This document shows positions 50,289 through 60,264 of a stretch of DNA of 64,000 bases, in pieces. Source of the stretch: Halobacteriovoraceae bacterium (lineage in GTDB: Bacteria; Bdellovibrionota; Bacteriovoracia; Bacteriovoracales; Bacteriovoracaceae); the NCBI GenBank assembly GCA_020635135.1, contig JACKAJ010000015.1, positions 806,001 to 870,000 on the forward strand. Reading direction: 5' to 3'. The number at the start of each line of letters is the position of its first letter. The first letter of the stretch is position 1. The notes under the pieces are model-generated. The model was not told the DNA's origin, did no database searches, and worked only from the letters and a program-made list of their open reading frames with translations. The position numbers were made by a program, and so were the translations under genes.

Positions 50289-50912
50289 ATGAAATTACAA
50301 TATTCTGATCTCATTTCTTCTTACCCCGTACTCCAACCCTTAGAAAGTAATGTCGTTAAGGCCGTCGATATGATCGAAGAAACCATTCGCCAAGGCGGTA
50401 AACTCATTACTATGGGAAATGGCGGTTCTTCTGCCGATGCCGAACACATTTGTGGAGAACTTCAAAAAGGGTTTGTCTGCAAAAGACCACTTGCCCAATC
50501 CGACAGAGAGCTCTTTCAGCATATTGATCCCGCAATCCCCGATCAACTCCAAGGAGGAATTTCGGCGATTTCTCTCGTTACCATGCATTCAACAATCAGT
50601 GCGTTTAACAACGATATGGATCCGGCTTATGTTTTCGGACAGCAAATTTGGGCCTTAGCTAAACCCCAAGATACAATTTTGGCCATTTCAACCTCTGGAA
50701 ATTCAAAAAATGTTGTTAATGGACTTAAAGTAGCCAAGGCCATGAACATCAAAACGATATCTCTAACGGGTGAAAAAGATTCACTTTGTTCTGAATGGTC
50801 CCAGCTGACGATTAAAGCTCCCCATCACATAACCCATAAAATTCAAGAGCTTCACTTACCTATTTACCACGCTATCTGTATTGAACTTGAAAATAGACTT
50901 TTTGATGAATAA
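50289..50912 (+). CDS. gmhA: SIS-domain phosphoheptose isomerase
   Basis: 207 residues, one SIS domain: MGNGGSSADAEHICGELQKGF, AISTSGNSKNVVNGLKVAK and QELHLPIYHAICIELE. The Glu of AEHICGEL and the late Q-E-x-H are the catalytic and metal positions of GmhA, which converts sedoheptulose-7-phosphate to D-glycero-heptose-7-phosphate for LPS core. DiaA is a close relative lacking these residues. Followed closely by a membrane sulfatase-type gene, in keeping with an envelope-polysaccharide role. Confidence 0.88.
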   Translation: MKLQYSDLISSYPVLQPLESNVVKAVDMIEETIRQGGKLITMGNGGSSADAEHICGELQKGFVCKRPLAQSDRELFQHIDPAIPDQLQGGISAISLVTMHSTISAFNNDMDPAYVFGQQIWALAKPQDTILAISTSGNSKNVVNGLKVAKAMNIKTISLTGEKDSLCSEWSQLTIKAPHHITHKIQELHLPIYHAICIELENRLFDE

Positions 50913-50926
50913 ACGTGGTTGGAGTG

Positions 50927-52849
50927 ATGAACAGTCTCAATAAAAATAAAACACTCATCCTCTTTTATTTTATCAACATCTTTTCCTATACACTTTTCTC
51001 TTCTGTCTTTCGTCTAATTCAGTATGCTAGCTATTCTCAAAGAATTGATTTTAAATTCAATTTCGATTTTTTACTCTCTTTTATCATTGGTTTCCAATTT
51101 GATTTTGTCACTGTGACCTATATTATTACTCTTCCATTCCTTTTACTTTTTTTAGAAAAAGTAATAAGCCAACTCTTCCATATCCAGGCCGCACTCCTAA
51201 GCAAAATAAGCCTCTATATATACTTTTTCCTTTTTCAACTTGTTATACTTGTTCACTTATTTGATCTATTTTATTTTGACTATTTTTTCGAAAGACTCAA
51301 TATTGCTGTTTTTTCATGGATCGATTCTCCTGCGATTAGCTTAGGAATGATAATACAGGACAAATTTTACCTCCTTTCTAGCTTTGTAAGTTCAATTATC
51401 ATTGGGATAGAAATCTACCTTTTTTATAAGCTCTCTCAAAAATTTCTCAATTGGTACCAAAAGAAAAATTCAGGAAATATCTTTATTACATTGCTTATTT
51501 TTGTTATTTTTTTATTTTCGACCTTTGTTGGATTCCGAGGACGATTCAAAGCCAAGTCACCTTTAAGAATCGGGACCGCTTTTTTCTCTGACAATACACT
51601 CATCAACAAAGTGACACTTAATCCTGCATTCACCCTTATAAAAAGTTATTTACAGTCTCGTAAACGTGTCCACAAAAACATGATGGACCCCACCAGGGCC
51701 CTTCAAATTTTTGATCAGCATTTCAAAAGAGAGAACATGGCCCATTTTGAGGAAAATTTGCCTGGTCCAGGTAAACCTAATCTCAAAAACTACAATGTTG
51801 TCATTGTGATCATGGAAAGCATGACCGCGAGTTATATGAAATATTTTGGAGAAACGAGAACGCTTATGCCTGTTCTCGACGATCTCGCGTTGAAAAGTAT
51901 TTTCTTTGAGCAAGCTTATACTGAGGGAATCCATACTTTTAATGGTATTTACTCCACCATTTTTTCAAGACCTGCGCTCTTAACAGAACACCCTATGAAG
52001 AAATACCCCATTCCTCATCTTCAAAATATAAGTGAGGAACTTAAAAAATATGATTATGTCACCAGCTATTATACCAACCACGACGCTCAATTTGATAACG
52101 TGGAAGGTTTTATGACTCACAACGGGTTTGATCATATTTTTGACGATGACCAATACCCAAAAGAAAAAATTATTTCCTCATTTGGAGTTGCCGATCATGA
52201 TCTTTTTGAATTCGGCGTAAAAAAAATTACAGAGCTCTCTCAAACGACAAAAAAACCTTTGCTTTCAATTTTTATGAATGCATCCAATCACAGTCCTCTC
52301 ATATTACCCCAAGGTATTGACTTCAAGCCTCACAATGAAGAAATCGATCTCCAACTTTTCGAATATGCTGACTGGTCAATAGGACACTTTCTTAATCTCG
52401 CAAAGAAAGAAAAATGGTTTTCAAAAACTCTTTTTGTATTTGTTGCTGATCATGGAAAATCTCTTAAGCCCTACTTCCCAATTGTTTTGAGCTATCATCA
52501 CTCTCCTCTTATTTTTTATTGGGAGGGTGTAACTCCTGAAGTAAAAAAACAAATGGCGAGCCAAATGGATATTTTTCCCTCTGTTATGAGCTTACTTGGG
52601 CTTTCATGGACTAATAAGACTTTCGGTATTGATCTATTTGAAGAGACTCGAGAGTACGCACTCGTCAATAACGATCAGCATTTTGCACTTTTGGGTAATG
52701 ATCTTTTGTTTGTCCTCGACCAAAGTTTAAAACCCTATGCTTATCACTATAAAGAAAATACCCATAACATTATAGAAAAACTCGAAAATTCTAAGTCACT
52801 TGAAAGTCTTCTCAAGGCGCAGATGACTCTACGAATGCCCATAAAGTAA
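50927..52849 (+). CDS. LTA-synthase-like membrane sulfatase/phosphoglycerol transferase
   Basis: About 640 residues: five N-terminal transmembrane helices and an extracytoplasmic alkaline-phosphatase/sulfatase-fold domain. Metal and nucleophile motifs of the LtaS/MdoB group are visible: VIVIMESMTASYM, GIHTFNGIYST with the likely Thr nucleophile, NASNHSPL and FVADHGKS. Such enzymes transfer phosphoglycerol or phosphoethanolamine to surface glycans or lipids. Start ATG 50927 with GGAG; the GTG at 50915 overlaps this site. Ends 3 bp from the convergent exporter gene. Confidence 0.88.
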   Translation: MNSLNKNKTLILFYFINIFSYTLFSSVFRLIQYASYSQRIDFKFNFDFLLSFIIGFQFDFVTVTYIITLPFLLLFLEKVISQLFHIQAALLSKISLYIYFFLFQLVILVHLFDLFYFDYFFERLNIAVFSWIDSPAISLGMIIQDKFYLLSSFVSSIIIGIEIYLFYKLSQKFLNWYQKKNSGNIFITLLIFVIFLFSTFVGFRGRFKAKSPLRIGTAFFSDNTLINKVTLNPAFTLIKSYLQSRKRVHKNMMDPTRALQIFDQHFKRENMAHFEENLPGPGKPNLKNYNVVIVIMESMTASYMKYFGETRTLMPVLDDLALKSIFFEQAYTEGIHTFNGIYSTIFSRPALLTEHPMKKYPIPHLQNISEELKKYDYVTSYYTNHDAQFDNVEGFMTHNGFDHIFDDDQYPKEKIISSFGVADHDLFEFGVKKITELSQTTKKPLLSIFMNASNHSPLILPQGIDFKPHNEEIDLQLFEYADWSIGHFLNLAKKEKWFSKTLFVFVADHGKSLKPYFPIVLSYHHSPLIFYWEGVTPEVKKQMASQMDIFPSVMSLLGLSWTNKTFGIDLFEETREYALVNNDQHFALLGNDLLFVLDQSLKPYAYHYKENTHNIIEKLENSKSLESLLKAQMTLRMPIK

Positions 52850-52852
52850 GTG

Positions 52853-54574
52853 TTATAAATTAACTGAATAATAACTAAAATATTGCCCTTTTAAAGCCAT
52901 GAGTTCCTGGTGTGAGCCTTTTTCAATAATTTTCCCACTGTCTAAGAAATAGATGCGATCGTAGTCCTGAATGGTGTTGAGTTTATGGGCCACAGTAATA
53001 AGGATTCGATTTTTAAATTCACTTTTAATCATCTCTTGAATTTCTTTATCAAGTTTATTGTCTAATGCTGAAGTGGCTTCATCGAAAATAAGAATGGGGG
53101 CATTTAAATAAAGAGCCCTAGCGATTGAGACTCGTTGGGCTTGTCCTCCTGAAATTTGGGTCCCTCGGTCTCCTAATATTGTTTCTACTCCAGATGTAAG
53201 AGTCTCTAAAAATTCTTCAACTAAACTCTCTGAAATAACTTTTTTAAACTTTTCTTCATCGTATTCTTTATCCAAAATAATATTATTTTTGAGTGTATCG
53301 TGAAACAAAGTGACGTCTTGTCCGACATAAGCAATGAGATTTCGTAGCGAAGTTTTAGAATATTCGTTAATATCCTGCCCATCAATTTTTATTTCTCCAG
53401 ATTTAACTTCATAAAGATTAATTAACAGGTGAGTCATCAAAGATTTTCCTCCTCCGGATGCTCCTACCAGAGCTATCTTTTCACCTTTTTTTATGTTTAT
53501 ATCAACACCCTTTAAAACTTGTGATTCTCCAAAAGAAAAAGTCAGGTTATGAATTTCAATATCTCCATATTTCGCTTCCTGTTTCTCTTGACGTAAATTT
53601 TCTTCATACTCTTCAAGAAGCCCAAAGATTCTATCACTAGCCCCAGACCACGTTCTGAAAAAGACTAAAGATCGGGTTAAACGCCTCACAGGATCAATAA
53701 CAAGAGCAATGGAAGCTAAAAAACTTAAAAGCGCCCCAAGTGACATTTCTCCAGATTGAATTTTCTGATTACCCATCACTAAAATAAAAGAAAAAACCAG
53801 GAGTCCTAAAAATTCAATTAAGGGACTGGCATTTTCTTGAATTGAAAAAATCTTTTTGTTTCCATCAATATACTTGTCATGCAATTTAATTAATCGTCCC
53901 AAAAAGAATTTTTGAGCGCCAAATGAACGAATAACCTTCACTCCTTCTAGCCCTTGAAGAACTTCATTAGAAACTTCTCCAAATGTTCCACGAACTTTTT
54001 GTCCCCATTTTCGTGCAGGCTCTCCAACAAAATTAAAAACAAAGTAATACACAGGGACTACTCCTAAGCACATAAGAGTAAGTTGAACATCGTGATAAAA
54101 GGCAACAAACAAAAGTCCAAATATCATCAATATTTCTCGGACAACAATGAAAATATCGTTTGTAATATCCGAATAGATTTTCACATCTGAGGTCACAATA
54201 CTTGAGAGATCACCGACTTTTTTTTGTTTAAAGGTCTCATAAGGCAAATAGAGTATCTTATGAAAGAGCCTTCTTCGCAGATCGATAGCGATCTGCTCAG
54301 AACAAGTCTTTAACCCCCAACCCTGGAAATAACGGAAAAAATAGTGAATAAAACCCACCCCTACCAAAATCCAGGCAATTCTCCACACCTCATCTGAAGT
54401 CCCTGTCGGGCTTAAGCCCTTATCAAAAATAGGTTTGATGAGATAGGCTTGGTAGGATTTAATCAACGACAAGGGAGCACTTAAAGAAAAGTAAAACAGA
54501 AAGCTCTTTTTCTTAGCCCCCATCGCTTCCCAAATGCGATAAATATCAAGTTTTAAGGATTTTTGTCCGATCAA
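52853..54574 (-). CDS. MsbA-type ABC exporter
   Basis: 573-residue half-transporter: six transmembrane helices (N-terminal half), then the ATPase. Walker A is GASGGGKSLM, slightly altered from the usual GKST; Q-loop AYVGQDVTLF; signature ISGGQAQRVSIARAL; Walker B ILIFDEATSALD; H-loop TVAHKLNTI. MsbA-like proteins flip lipid A core across the inner membrane; multidrug exporters of the same fold cannot be excluded, but neighbours (gmhA, glycan locus) favour lipid A. Divergent from the polysaccharide locus. Confidence 0.88.
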   Translation of the reverse strand: MIGQKSLKLDIYRIWEAMGAKKKSFLFYFSLSAPLSLIKSYQAYLIKPIFDKGLSPTGTSDEVWRIAWILVGVGFIHYFFRYFQGWGLKTCSEQIAIDLRRRLFHKILYLPYETFKQKKVGDLSSIVTSDVKIYSDITNDIFIVVREILMIFGLLFVAFYHDVQLTLMCLGVVPVYYFVFNFVGEPARKWGQKVRGTFGEVSNEVLQGLEGVKVIRSFGAQKFFLGRLIKLHDKYIDGNKKIFSIQENASPLIEFLGLLVFSFILVMGNQKIQSGEMSLGALLSFLASIALVIDPVRRLTRSLVFFRTWSGASDRIFGLLEEYEENLRQEKQEAKYGDIEIHNLTFSFGESQVLKGVDINIKKGEKIALVGASGGGKSLMTHLLINLYEVKSGEIKIDGQDINEYSKTSLRNLIAYVGQDVTLFHDTLKNNIILDKEYDEEKFKKVISESLVEEFLETLTSGVETILGDRGTQISGGQAQRVSIARALYLNAPILIFDEATSALDNKLDKEIQEMIKSEFKNRILITVAHKLNTIQDYDRIYFLDSGKIIEKGSHQELMALKGQYFSYYSVNL

Positions 54575-54679
54575 TTCACCCTCGCTAGCGCTGCGTCATG
54601 TTTCTTTTTTTATCTCTCTATTTGACTGAACTACTAGAACAACCTTACTATGAGCAAAAATTTATTGGAAGTTTGTTTT

Positions 54680-55606
54680 ATGAAAAATTTTTCTCTCATT
54701 GGTATTGCAGGATACATAGCCCCTCGCCACTTGAAGGCCATCAAAGAAACGAACAATGACCTGCTCGCTTCCTACGATCCCTTTGATTCGGTTGGCATTA
54801 TAGACAGGTATTTTCCCAATGCGGAGTATTTTAACAATTTTGAACAATTTACTGAATTTCATCATAAAAACCCTATCGATTATGTCACTGTTTGCTCTCC
54901 GAATTACCTTCACAAAGAACATACTGCCTTTGCTCTTCGCCACGGAAGCGATGTCATTTGTGAAAAGCCGCTCGTTCTTCACAATAGTGAACTCGACGAA
55001 CTAGCAGAACTCGAAGAAAAAACAGGAAAGCGTGTTTATACAATTCTCCAATTGAGAGTTCACGATGCGATTAAAAACCTCAAGGCCAAAATTGAATCAG
55101 AAAATCGAAAAGAAAAGTATGACGTTAATTTAAGCTACATCACAACAAGAGGTTCCTGGTTTCATCGTTCATGGAAAGGAGATATTAAAAAATCCGGAGG
55201 CTTGGCCACCAATGTCGGGATTCACTTTTTTGATATGCTTACCTGGCTTTTTGGATCAATGGAGTATATTGAACTTCATGCCCATGATCGCAATGTCTGT
55301 ACCGGATTTGTTGAATTAGAGCACGCTCGTGTAAAATGGTTTCTTTCCGTCGATAAAAAATATCTTCCTCAAAAAACCATTGAATCAGGCGGAACCACTT
55401 TTCGCTCAATCACTATTGATAACGAAGAGATTGAATTTTCTAATGGATTTACTGACCTCCACACCATGGTCTATCAAGATATACTCGATGGTAAAGGATA
55501 TGGCATCGAAGCAGCGAGAAGATCAATTCGCATTGTCGAAGAAATCCGCTTGATGAATATTCAAACACAATCGAATAACTTTCATTCATTGTTTAAAAGC
55601 GTATAA
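54680..55606 (+). CDS. Gfo/Idh/MocA oxidoreductase, WbpB/WlbA-like
   Basis: 308 residues. N-terminal Rossmann domain with GIAGYIAPRHLKAIK, DPFDSVGIIDRYFP, CSPNYLHKEHTAFAL and CEKPLVL, then the C-terminal dehydrogenase domain with GSWFHRSWKGD and TNVGIHFFDMLTWLFG. These match WbpB/WlbA, which oxidise UDP-GlcNAcA at C3 on the way to 2,3-diamino-uronic acids. The partner genes (wbpA, E, D) are not in this window. First gene of the polysaccharide locus; start ATG 54680 rather than 54650. Ends 2 bp before the first glycosyltransferase. Confidence 0.88.
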   Translation: MKNFSLIGIAGYIAPRHLKAIKETNNDLLASYDPFDSVGIIDRYFPNAEYFNNFEQFTEFHHKNPIDYVTVCSPNYLHKEHTAFALRHGSDVICEKPLVLHNSELDELAELEEKTGKRVYTILQLRVHDAIKNLKAKIESENRKEKYDVNLSYITTRGSWFHRSWKGDIKKSGGLATNVGIHFFDMLTWLFGSMEYIELHAHDRNVCTGFVELEHARVKWFLSVDKKYLPQKTIESGGTTFRSITIDNEEIEFSNGFTDLHTMVYQDILDGKGYGIEAARRSIRIVEEIRLMNIQTQSNNFHSLFKSV

Positions 55607-55608
55607 CT

Positions 55609-56850
55609 ATGAAAATTTGGGTTACAGAAATCGGGGAACCACTCCCTGTCGAGGGCAATGTCCGCCTACATCGCTATGGAGAATTCACAAAATACTTAGC
55701 AGCTCAAGGTCATGAGGTCACTTGGTGGACTTCAACTTTTTCTCATACTCCCAAAATACAAGTATTTGATAAGGACACCACAAAAGTCGTCGACGGAGTC
55801 AAAATACACTTCATCAAAGGTCCCGGTTATAAGAGAAATGTCTCTTTTGCTCGAATTAAACATCACGGCGATTTTGCTGAGAAGTTTATTCAAAGAGCAA
55901 AAAAAGAAACTGATCTTCCCGATATTATTATCTCTCCAGTTCCCACAATTATTGTTCCGTTTCGCGTTTCTAAATTTTGCAAACAAAAAAATATTCCTCA
56001 CGTCATTGATATTAGAGATTCGTGGCCAGATGATATTGTGAGGCTAGCGCCTTCTTTTCTTCGTCCACTGGCCAAAATTATGCTAAGCCGACTCTACCGT
56101 CAAATGGATGTTATTTGTAAGAACGCAACAGCCATCATGGGAAATGCCCAACCGAGTATTGATTATGGTCTCGCTTTTGCAGAAAGAACACAAAACGAAC
56201 TCGATTACTTTTTTCCACTTGGCTATCGAGAATTTAAAATTCCCGCTGAAAAGCTTGAAACAACTAAGCAGTGGTACGAAAGTTTAAAACTCAAACCCGA
56301 GAGCTTCAAAATTTGTTTTTTTGGAACGATAGGAAGATTTTTTAACCTCGACACTGTTATCAAAGCGGCAAGACAACTTAAAAGTGACAATATTGAATTC
56401 ATCCTTGGCGGGGACGGAGAAAAGCTTTCTTATTATAAGAAACAAGCACAGGATCTCTCCAATGTTCACTTTCCTGGATGGTTAGAGCGGGCCCAGATGA
56501 CTTATACTATGGATAATTGCCAAGCTGGTCTTGCTCCTTATATTTCAGGTCACGATTTTGCCCTCACGAATAAAATTTATGAATACATGGCCGGTGCCCT
56601 TCCCCTCATTAGCAGCGTAGAAAATCTTCTGCCTCAAATCTTAGAAGAAAACCGCGCGGGCTTTAGCTATGACAGTGACGACGCCAAAACTCTCGCTGAG
56701 GCCATAAAAAAGCTACTGGACACTGATATCCAAAAAGAATTCTCACAAAATGCGCGGAAACTTTACTTGGATAATTTTCAGATGGATAAAACCTTCAAAG
56801 ACGCAGAGAGCCATCTACAAAAAATTATCACAACATTTAGTGATAAATAG
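55609..56850 (+). CDS. Glycosyltransferase family 4 (WbuB-like)
   Basis: 413 residues, GT-B fold. The N-terminal domain begins IWVTEIGEPLP and contains VIDIRDSWPDD, a motif of the WbuB/fucosamine-transferase type. The C-terminal domain has ICFFGTIGRFFNLDTVIKAA, FILGGDGEK and KIYEYMAGALPLISS, the nucleotide-sugar-binding E-x7-E region. It probably adds a UDP-HexNAc-type sugar in O-unit or capsule assembly; donor and acceptor are not readable. The next gene follows after 88 bp. Confidence 0.87.
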   Translation: MKIWVTEIGEPLPVEGNVRLHRYGEFTKYLAAQGHEVTWWTSTFSHTPKIQVFDKDTTKVVDGVKIHFIKGPGYKRNVSFARIKHHGDFAEKFIQRAKKETDLPDIIISPVPTIIVPFRVSKFCKQKNIPHVIDIRDSWPDDIVRLAPSFLRPLAKIMLSRLYRQMDVICKNATAIMGNAQPSIDYGLAFAERTQNELDYFFPLGYREFKIPAEKLETTKQWYESLKLKPESFKICFFGTIGRFFNLDTVIKAARQLKSDNIEFILGGDGEKLSYYKKQAQDLSNVHFPGWLERAQMTYTMDNCQAGLAPYISGHDFALTNKIYEYMAGALPLISSVENLLPQILEENRAGFSYDSDDAKTLAEAIKKLLDTDIQKEFSQNARKLYLDNFQMDKTFKDAESHLQKIITTFSDK

Positions 56851-56938
56851 CGCATTTCACTGCGAAGAATTGAAGATTTCTGAAAATAATGTTTTAATCG
56901 CAACTTAGACGGACTTTTAGTTCATTTGAGGAGGCCCA

Positions 56939-57805
56939 GTGAGTCCTGATGTTTTATTCAATCAACTCGTCGAAAGAAAAAGTTCAACAGACAATCAAAC
57001 CTTGTTGTCTGATTTAAGTGCAAGAAAAAAAGCTGAACTTGAATTTCATAATCGCGATAGAGACAAAGAGTACACAAAACAACTTCCTCAAGACACCTAC
57101 GAACTCCTCCACGGAAATAAAAAATATTATAAAACGATCCAACTCTCGAGAACTTATGTCGACAACTGGATTAAAACAAATGCGAAGGGAAAGATCTTCT
57201 TAGACTACGCCTGCGGAAATGGTGGTAATGCAATGTTAGCCGCTCGATCAGGAGCAGCCCTTTCCATCGGTATTGATATCAGTGATATTTCTATTAAAAA
57301 TGCTACCAACTCAGCCAAAGGAGAAAATCTCAATAACACAATCTTTGTTCAAGGAGATTGTGAAAACACAGGGCTTCCCGACAACAGTATCGACACAGTT
57401 ATTTGTAGCGGAATGCTCCACCATCTCGATCTTAGCTATGCCTTTCCTGAACTTCGAAGAATCTTAAAACCTGGAGGCAGGATTCTTGCTGTTGAAGCTC
57501 TCAATATCAATCCCCTGATAAAACTCTATCGCTTCATCACTCCAAGCATGAGAACCGATTGGGAAAAAAATCACATTCTCTCGCTTAAAGATATTCGTTT
57601 TGCACGAAGATTTTTTAACATTCAAAATGTAAAATACTGGCATATTTTTTCTTATTTTAGTGCGTTTTTTCACAAATCACATTTTGTCATGAATTCACTC
57701 TTAACATTGGGTAACTTTATTGATTCCATCGCCACTAAAATTCCATTTTTACAGCTCATGGCTTGGCAATTTACTTTCGAACTCGTCAAAAGAAACGAAG
57801 AATAA
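56939..57805 (+). CDS. SAM-dependent methyltransferase
   Basis: 288 residues of the class I Rossmann-like fold: SAM-binding FLDYACGNGGNAMLAA (motif I), acidic GIDISDISI, QGDCENTGLPDNSIDTVICSGMLHHL (motif II/III) and LKPGGRILAVEALN. Start is GTG 56939 with GAGGAGG upstream. The acceptor, whether sugar hydroxyl or carboxyl, is unknown; the position between glycosyltransferases suggests modification or capping of the glycan. The C-terminal part is rich in F and H and may be membrane-associated. 6 bp to the next gene. Confidence 0.86.
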   Translation: MSPDVLFNQLVERKSSTDNQTLLSDLSARKKAELEFHNRDRDKEYTKQLPQDTYELLHGNKKYYKTIQLSRTYVDNWIKTNAKGKIFLDYACGNGGNAMLAARSGAALSIGIDISDISIKNATNSAKGENLNNTIFVQGDCENTGLPDNSIDTVICSGMLHHLDLSYAFPELRRILKPGGRILAVEALNINPLIKLYRFITPSMRTDWEKNHILSLKDIRFARRFFNIQNVKYWHIFSYFSAFFHKSHFVMNSLLTLGNFIDSIATKIPFLQLMAWQFTFELVKRNEE

Positions 57806-57811
57806 AGTTTC

Positions 57812-58918
57812 ATGAGAATTTGCCATTTTACTTCTGTCCATCCCCGCTATGATACTCGAGTTTTTAGTAAAGAAATTAAATCTCTTCAAAAAAAGTTTGG
57901 GGAAGTCAATTTCATCGTCGCCGATGGCCAAGGTGACGAAGTTGTTGATGGTATAAAAATCTATGATGTTGGAAAGCCCAACAATCGAAAAGAAAGAATG
58001 TTTCTCACAACGAGAAAAGTTCTCAAAAAAGTAAAAAGTCTCAATTGCCAAGTTGCTCACTTTCACGACCCTGAACTTATTTTTGCAGGACTAAAGCTTG
58101 AAAGTGAGGGTATTAAAGTCATCTACGACGTTCACGAAGATCTTCCCGCTCAAGCGAAAACAAAAATTTGGCTTCCCTACTGGAGCCGCATGCTAATCAG
58201 TTTTTTAACAAACTTTATTGAAAGTTATGCTGCCCCTCATTTTACAAAAATAATTACCGCTACTCCGCACATTGAGAAACGTTTTAGTAAACTCAATAGC
58301 AACTGCTTGTGCATTAACAATTACCCTATTGCCAACGAACTTTTCTCAGAAATTTCGTGGACCAATAAAGAAAATGCTATATGCTTTGTCGGGGCCATTT
58401 CCGAGGAGAGAGGTATTCTTGATCTTATTGAGGCCCTTGAATATCTCCCTGGCACCAAACTCTATCTTGGTGGAGAATTTGATACTGAAGAGCTCAAAAT
58501 GAAAGCCAAAAATTTGAAAGGGTGGGCACAGGTTATCGAGCTAGGGCGAATTTCTCGCTCAAAAGTTGCAGAAGTTTTTTCCAAATCGAAAGCCGGAATT
58601 GTTAACTTTCACCCTACTGAAAACCATGTGCATGCCATGCCAAATAAAATGTTTGAGTATATGAGTGCTGGACTACCCGTTATTTGCTCATATTTTCCCC
58701 TCTGGGAAGAACTGGTAGAAAAACAAGGACTCGGTTTTGTCTGCAATCCTCAAGACCCGTCTGATATCGCCAAATCTATTCGAAAAATCCTCTCCAACGA
58801 TAGTTTGTCACAGGCGATGGGGCAAAAAGGTCGCCATGCTGTTCTCGAAACCTATAACTGGGACAATGAAGAAAAGAAGCTCATTAAGTGTTACCAGCGC
58901 TTCGAAAAACAGAATTGA
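57812..58918 (+). CDS. Glycosyltransferase family 4
   Basis: 368 residues, GT-B fold. The start ICHFTSVHPRYDTRVFSKEIKSL and the stretch AHFHDPELIFAGLK, VIYDVHEDLP are typical of a GT4 group in polysaccharide loci. The C-terminal domain has AICFVGAISEERGILDLIEAL, LGRISRSKVAEVFSKSKAGIV and MPNKMFEYMSAGLPVICS (E-x7-E equivalent). It is probably cytoplasmic and membrane-associated, extending the repeat unit. Sugar specificity unknown. A 106-bp gap follows with no feature beyond AT-rich sequence. Confidence 0.88.
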   Translation: MRICHFTSVHPRYDTRVFSKEIKSLQKKFGEVNFIVADGQGDEVVDGIKIYDVGKPNNRKERMFLTTRKVLKKVKSLNCQVAHFHDPELIFAGLKLESEGIKVIYDVHEDLPAQAKTKIWLPYWSRMLISFLTNFIESYAAPHFTKIITATPHIEKRFSKLNSNCLCINNYPIANELFSEISWTNKENAICFVGAISEERGILDLIEALEYLPGTKLYLGGEFDTEELKMKAKNLKGWAQVIELGRISRSKVAEVFSKSKAGIVNFHPTENHVHAMPNKMFEYMSAGLPVICSYFPLWEELVEKQGLGFVCNPQDPSDIAKSIRKILSNDSLSQAMGQKGRHAVLETYNWDNEEKKLIKCYQRFEKQN

Positions 58919-59024
58919 TGACTCGTTGCGCACTACTATAATCACATGACTTCTATTTGCATATAAGTATACAATAATCTTACAAATACATGTATGATAA
59001 GCCATTAACAACACTTTAGATGCC

Positions 59025-60251
59025 ATGCAAGAAAAAGTTCTCAATATTGTCGTCAACCACTTTGAAAATGATAGTCGAGTTATAAAAGTATCCTCATCCC
59101 TGAGTAGGCATGGTTATAAAGTTCAAGTCGCAGCTCTTCATAAAGACGGTCTTAAGGTTGAAGAAGAATTTGAAAACCTTTTTAGTGTCTACCGGTTCCC
59201 ATTATATTTTAGAAAACTCAAACCCAAATCCTTTTTTAGGATTTTTGCTTTAGTCGAACTTATATTGAAAATTAGAGCTCGCTTTCGCTACTTTGATATT
59301 TTTCATTGTAATGATCTCGAAGGTCTCATTATTGGTGTGTTGATTAAATTCAGCCTCCCCTTTCAAAAAATTCAGATTGTCTACGATGCTCACGAATACG
59401 AAAGTAACTGCGTCCCTGGTCAATCCCCTATTAAAGTTCAGTTTTTAGAAATTATTGAGCGAATGTTTATTCGTTATGCTGATCGGATGATTACAGTCAG
59501 TGATTCCTTAGCAACTTTGTATTCTGAGGTTTTTAAAATAACCAGACCAGATGTTATTTTAAATTGCCCCCCTCAAAAAACAATTCTCTCAAAATATAGC
59601 GACAAAAAACTCTATAAAGAGCTTAACCTTAGAAGTGATCAAAAAATTATTCTTTATTTGGGCGGACTCTCTCAAGGAAGAAGTCTCGATAAAATGATCG
59701 AAGCTTTTAAACTCATAAAGAACGATGAGTATGTCTTGGTCTTTATTGGCTATGGGCCTTTAAAACAATTCATTGTCGAGAATACAGATAATAAAAATAT
59801 ATTTTTTAAGCCTGCAGTACCTCCCAATGAAATTTTCGAATACACTCAAGATGCCTACCTTGGGCTTTGCTTAACAGAGGACAGAGCCGTTTCTTATCGC
59901 TATTCTCTGCCGAATAAAGTTTTTGAGTACGCGATGTCAAACGTTCCCATTATCGCCCCCCCACTTCCTGAATTAAGTAAAATTGTAAAAGAAAATAATA
60001 TTGGTGTGGTCTTAAAGGAAGTCACCCCTCAAGCTATCATTAAAACTATTCTCAATATCGATGAACACGAGTATCACAATTATAAATTTTCTATTAAGAA
60101 GTTTATCACTAAATACAATTGGGAAAACCAAGAGAAAAAACTCATAAAACTATACAAATCCTTTGAGCAAGAAGCCACTGTACCCCTCACAGAAGAGAAA
60201 ACATTAGAATCTGACCAGACTCATTTACAAAAAAATATGGTCAAAAAATAA
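59025..60251 (+). CDS. Glycosyltransferase family 4
   Basis: 408 residues, same family as the preceding transferase: VVNHFENDSRVIKVSSSL at the start, FHCNDLEGLIIG and VYDAHEYESNCVPGQSP in the N-terminal domain, then LYLGGLSQGRSLDKMIEAF, VFIGYGPLKQ and LPNKVFEYAMSNVPIIAP. The last ~25 residues are a polar tail not seen in its relatives. Starts at ATG 59025. Its role as another sugar-adding step of the surface glycan is inferred. 13 bp to the next gene. Confidence 0.87.
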   Translation: MQEKVLNIVVNHFENDSRVIKVSSSLSRHGYKVQVAALHKDGLKVEEEFENLFSVYRFPLYFRKLKPKSFFRIFALVELILKIRARFRYFDIFHCNDLEGLIIGVLIKFSLPFQKIQIVYDAHEYESNCVPGQSPIKVQFLEIIERMFIRYADRMITVSDSLATLYSEVFKITRPDVILNCPPQKTILSKYSDKKLYKELNLRSDQKIILYLGGLSQGRSLDKMIEAFKLIKNDEYVLVFIGYGPLKQFIVENTDNKNIFFKPAVPPNEIFEYTQDAYLGLCLTEDRAVSYRYSLPNKVFEYAMSNVPIIAPPLPELSKIVKENNIGVVLKEVTPQAIIKTILNIDEHEYHNYKFSIKKFITKYNWENQEKKLIKLYKSFEQEATVPLTEEKTLESDQTHLQKNMVKK

Positions 60252-60264
60252 GAACTGCTTTGCT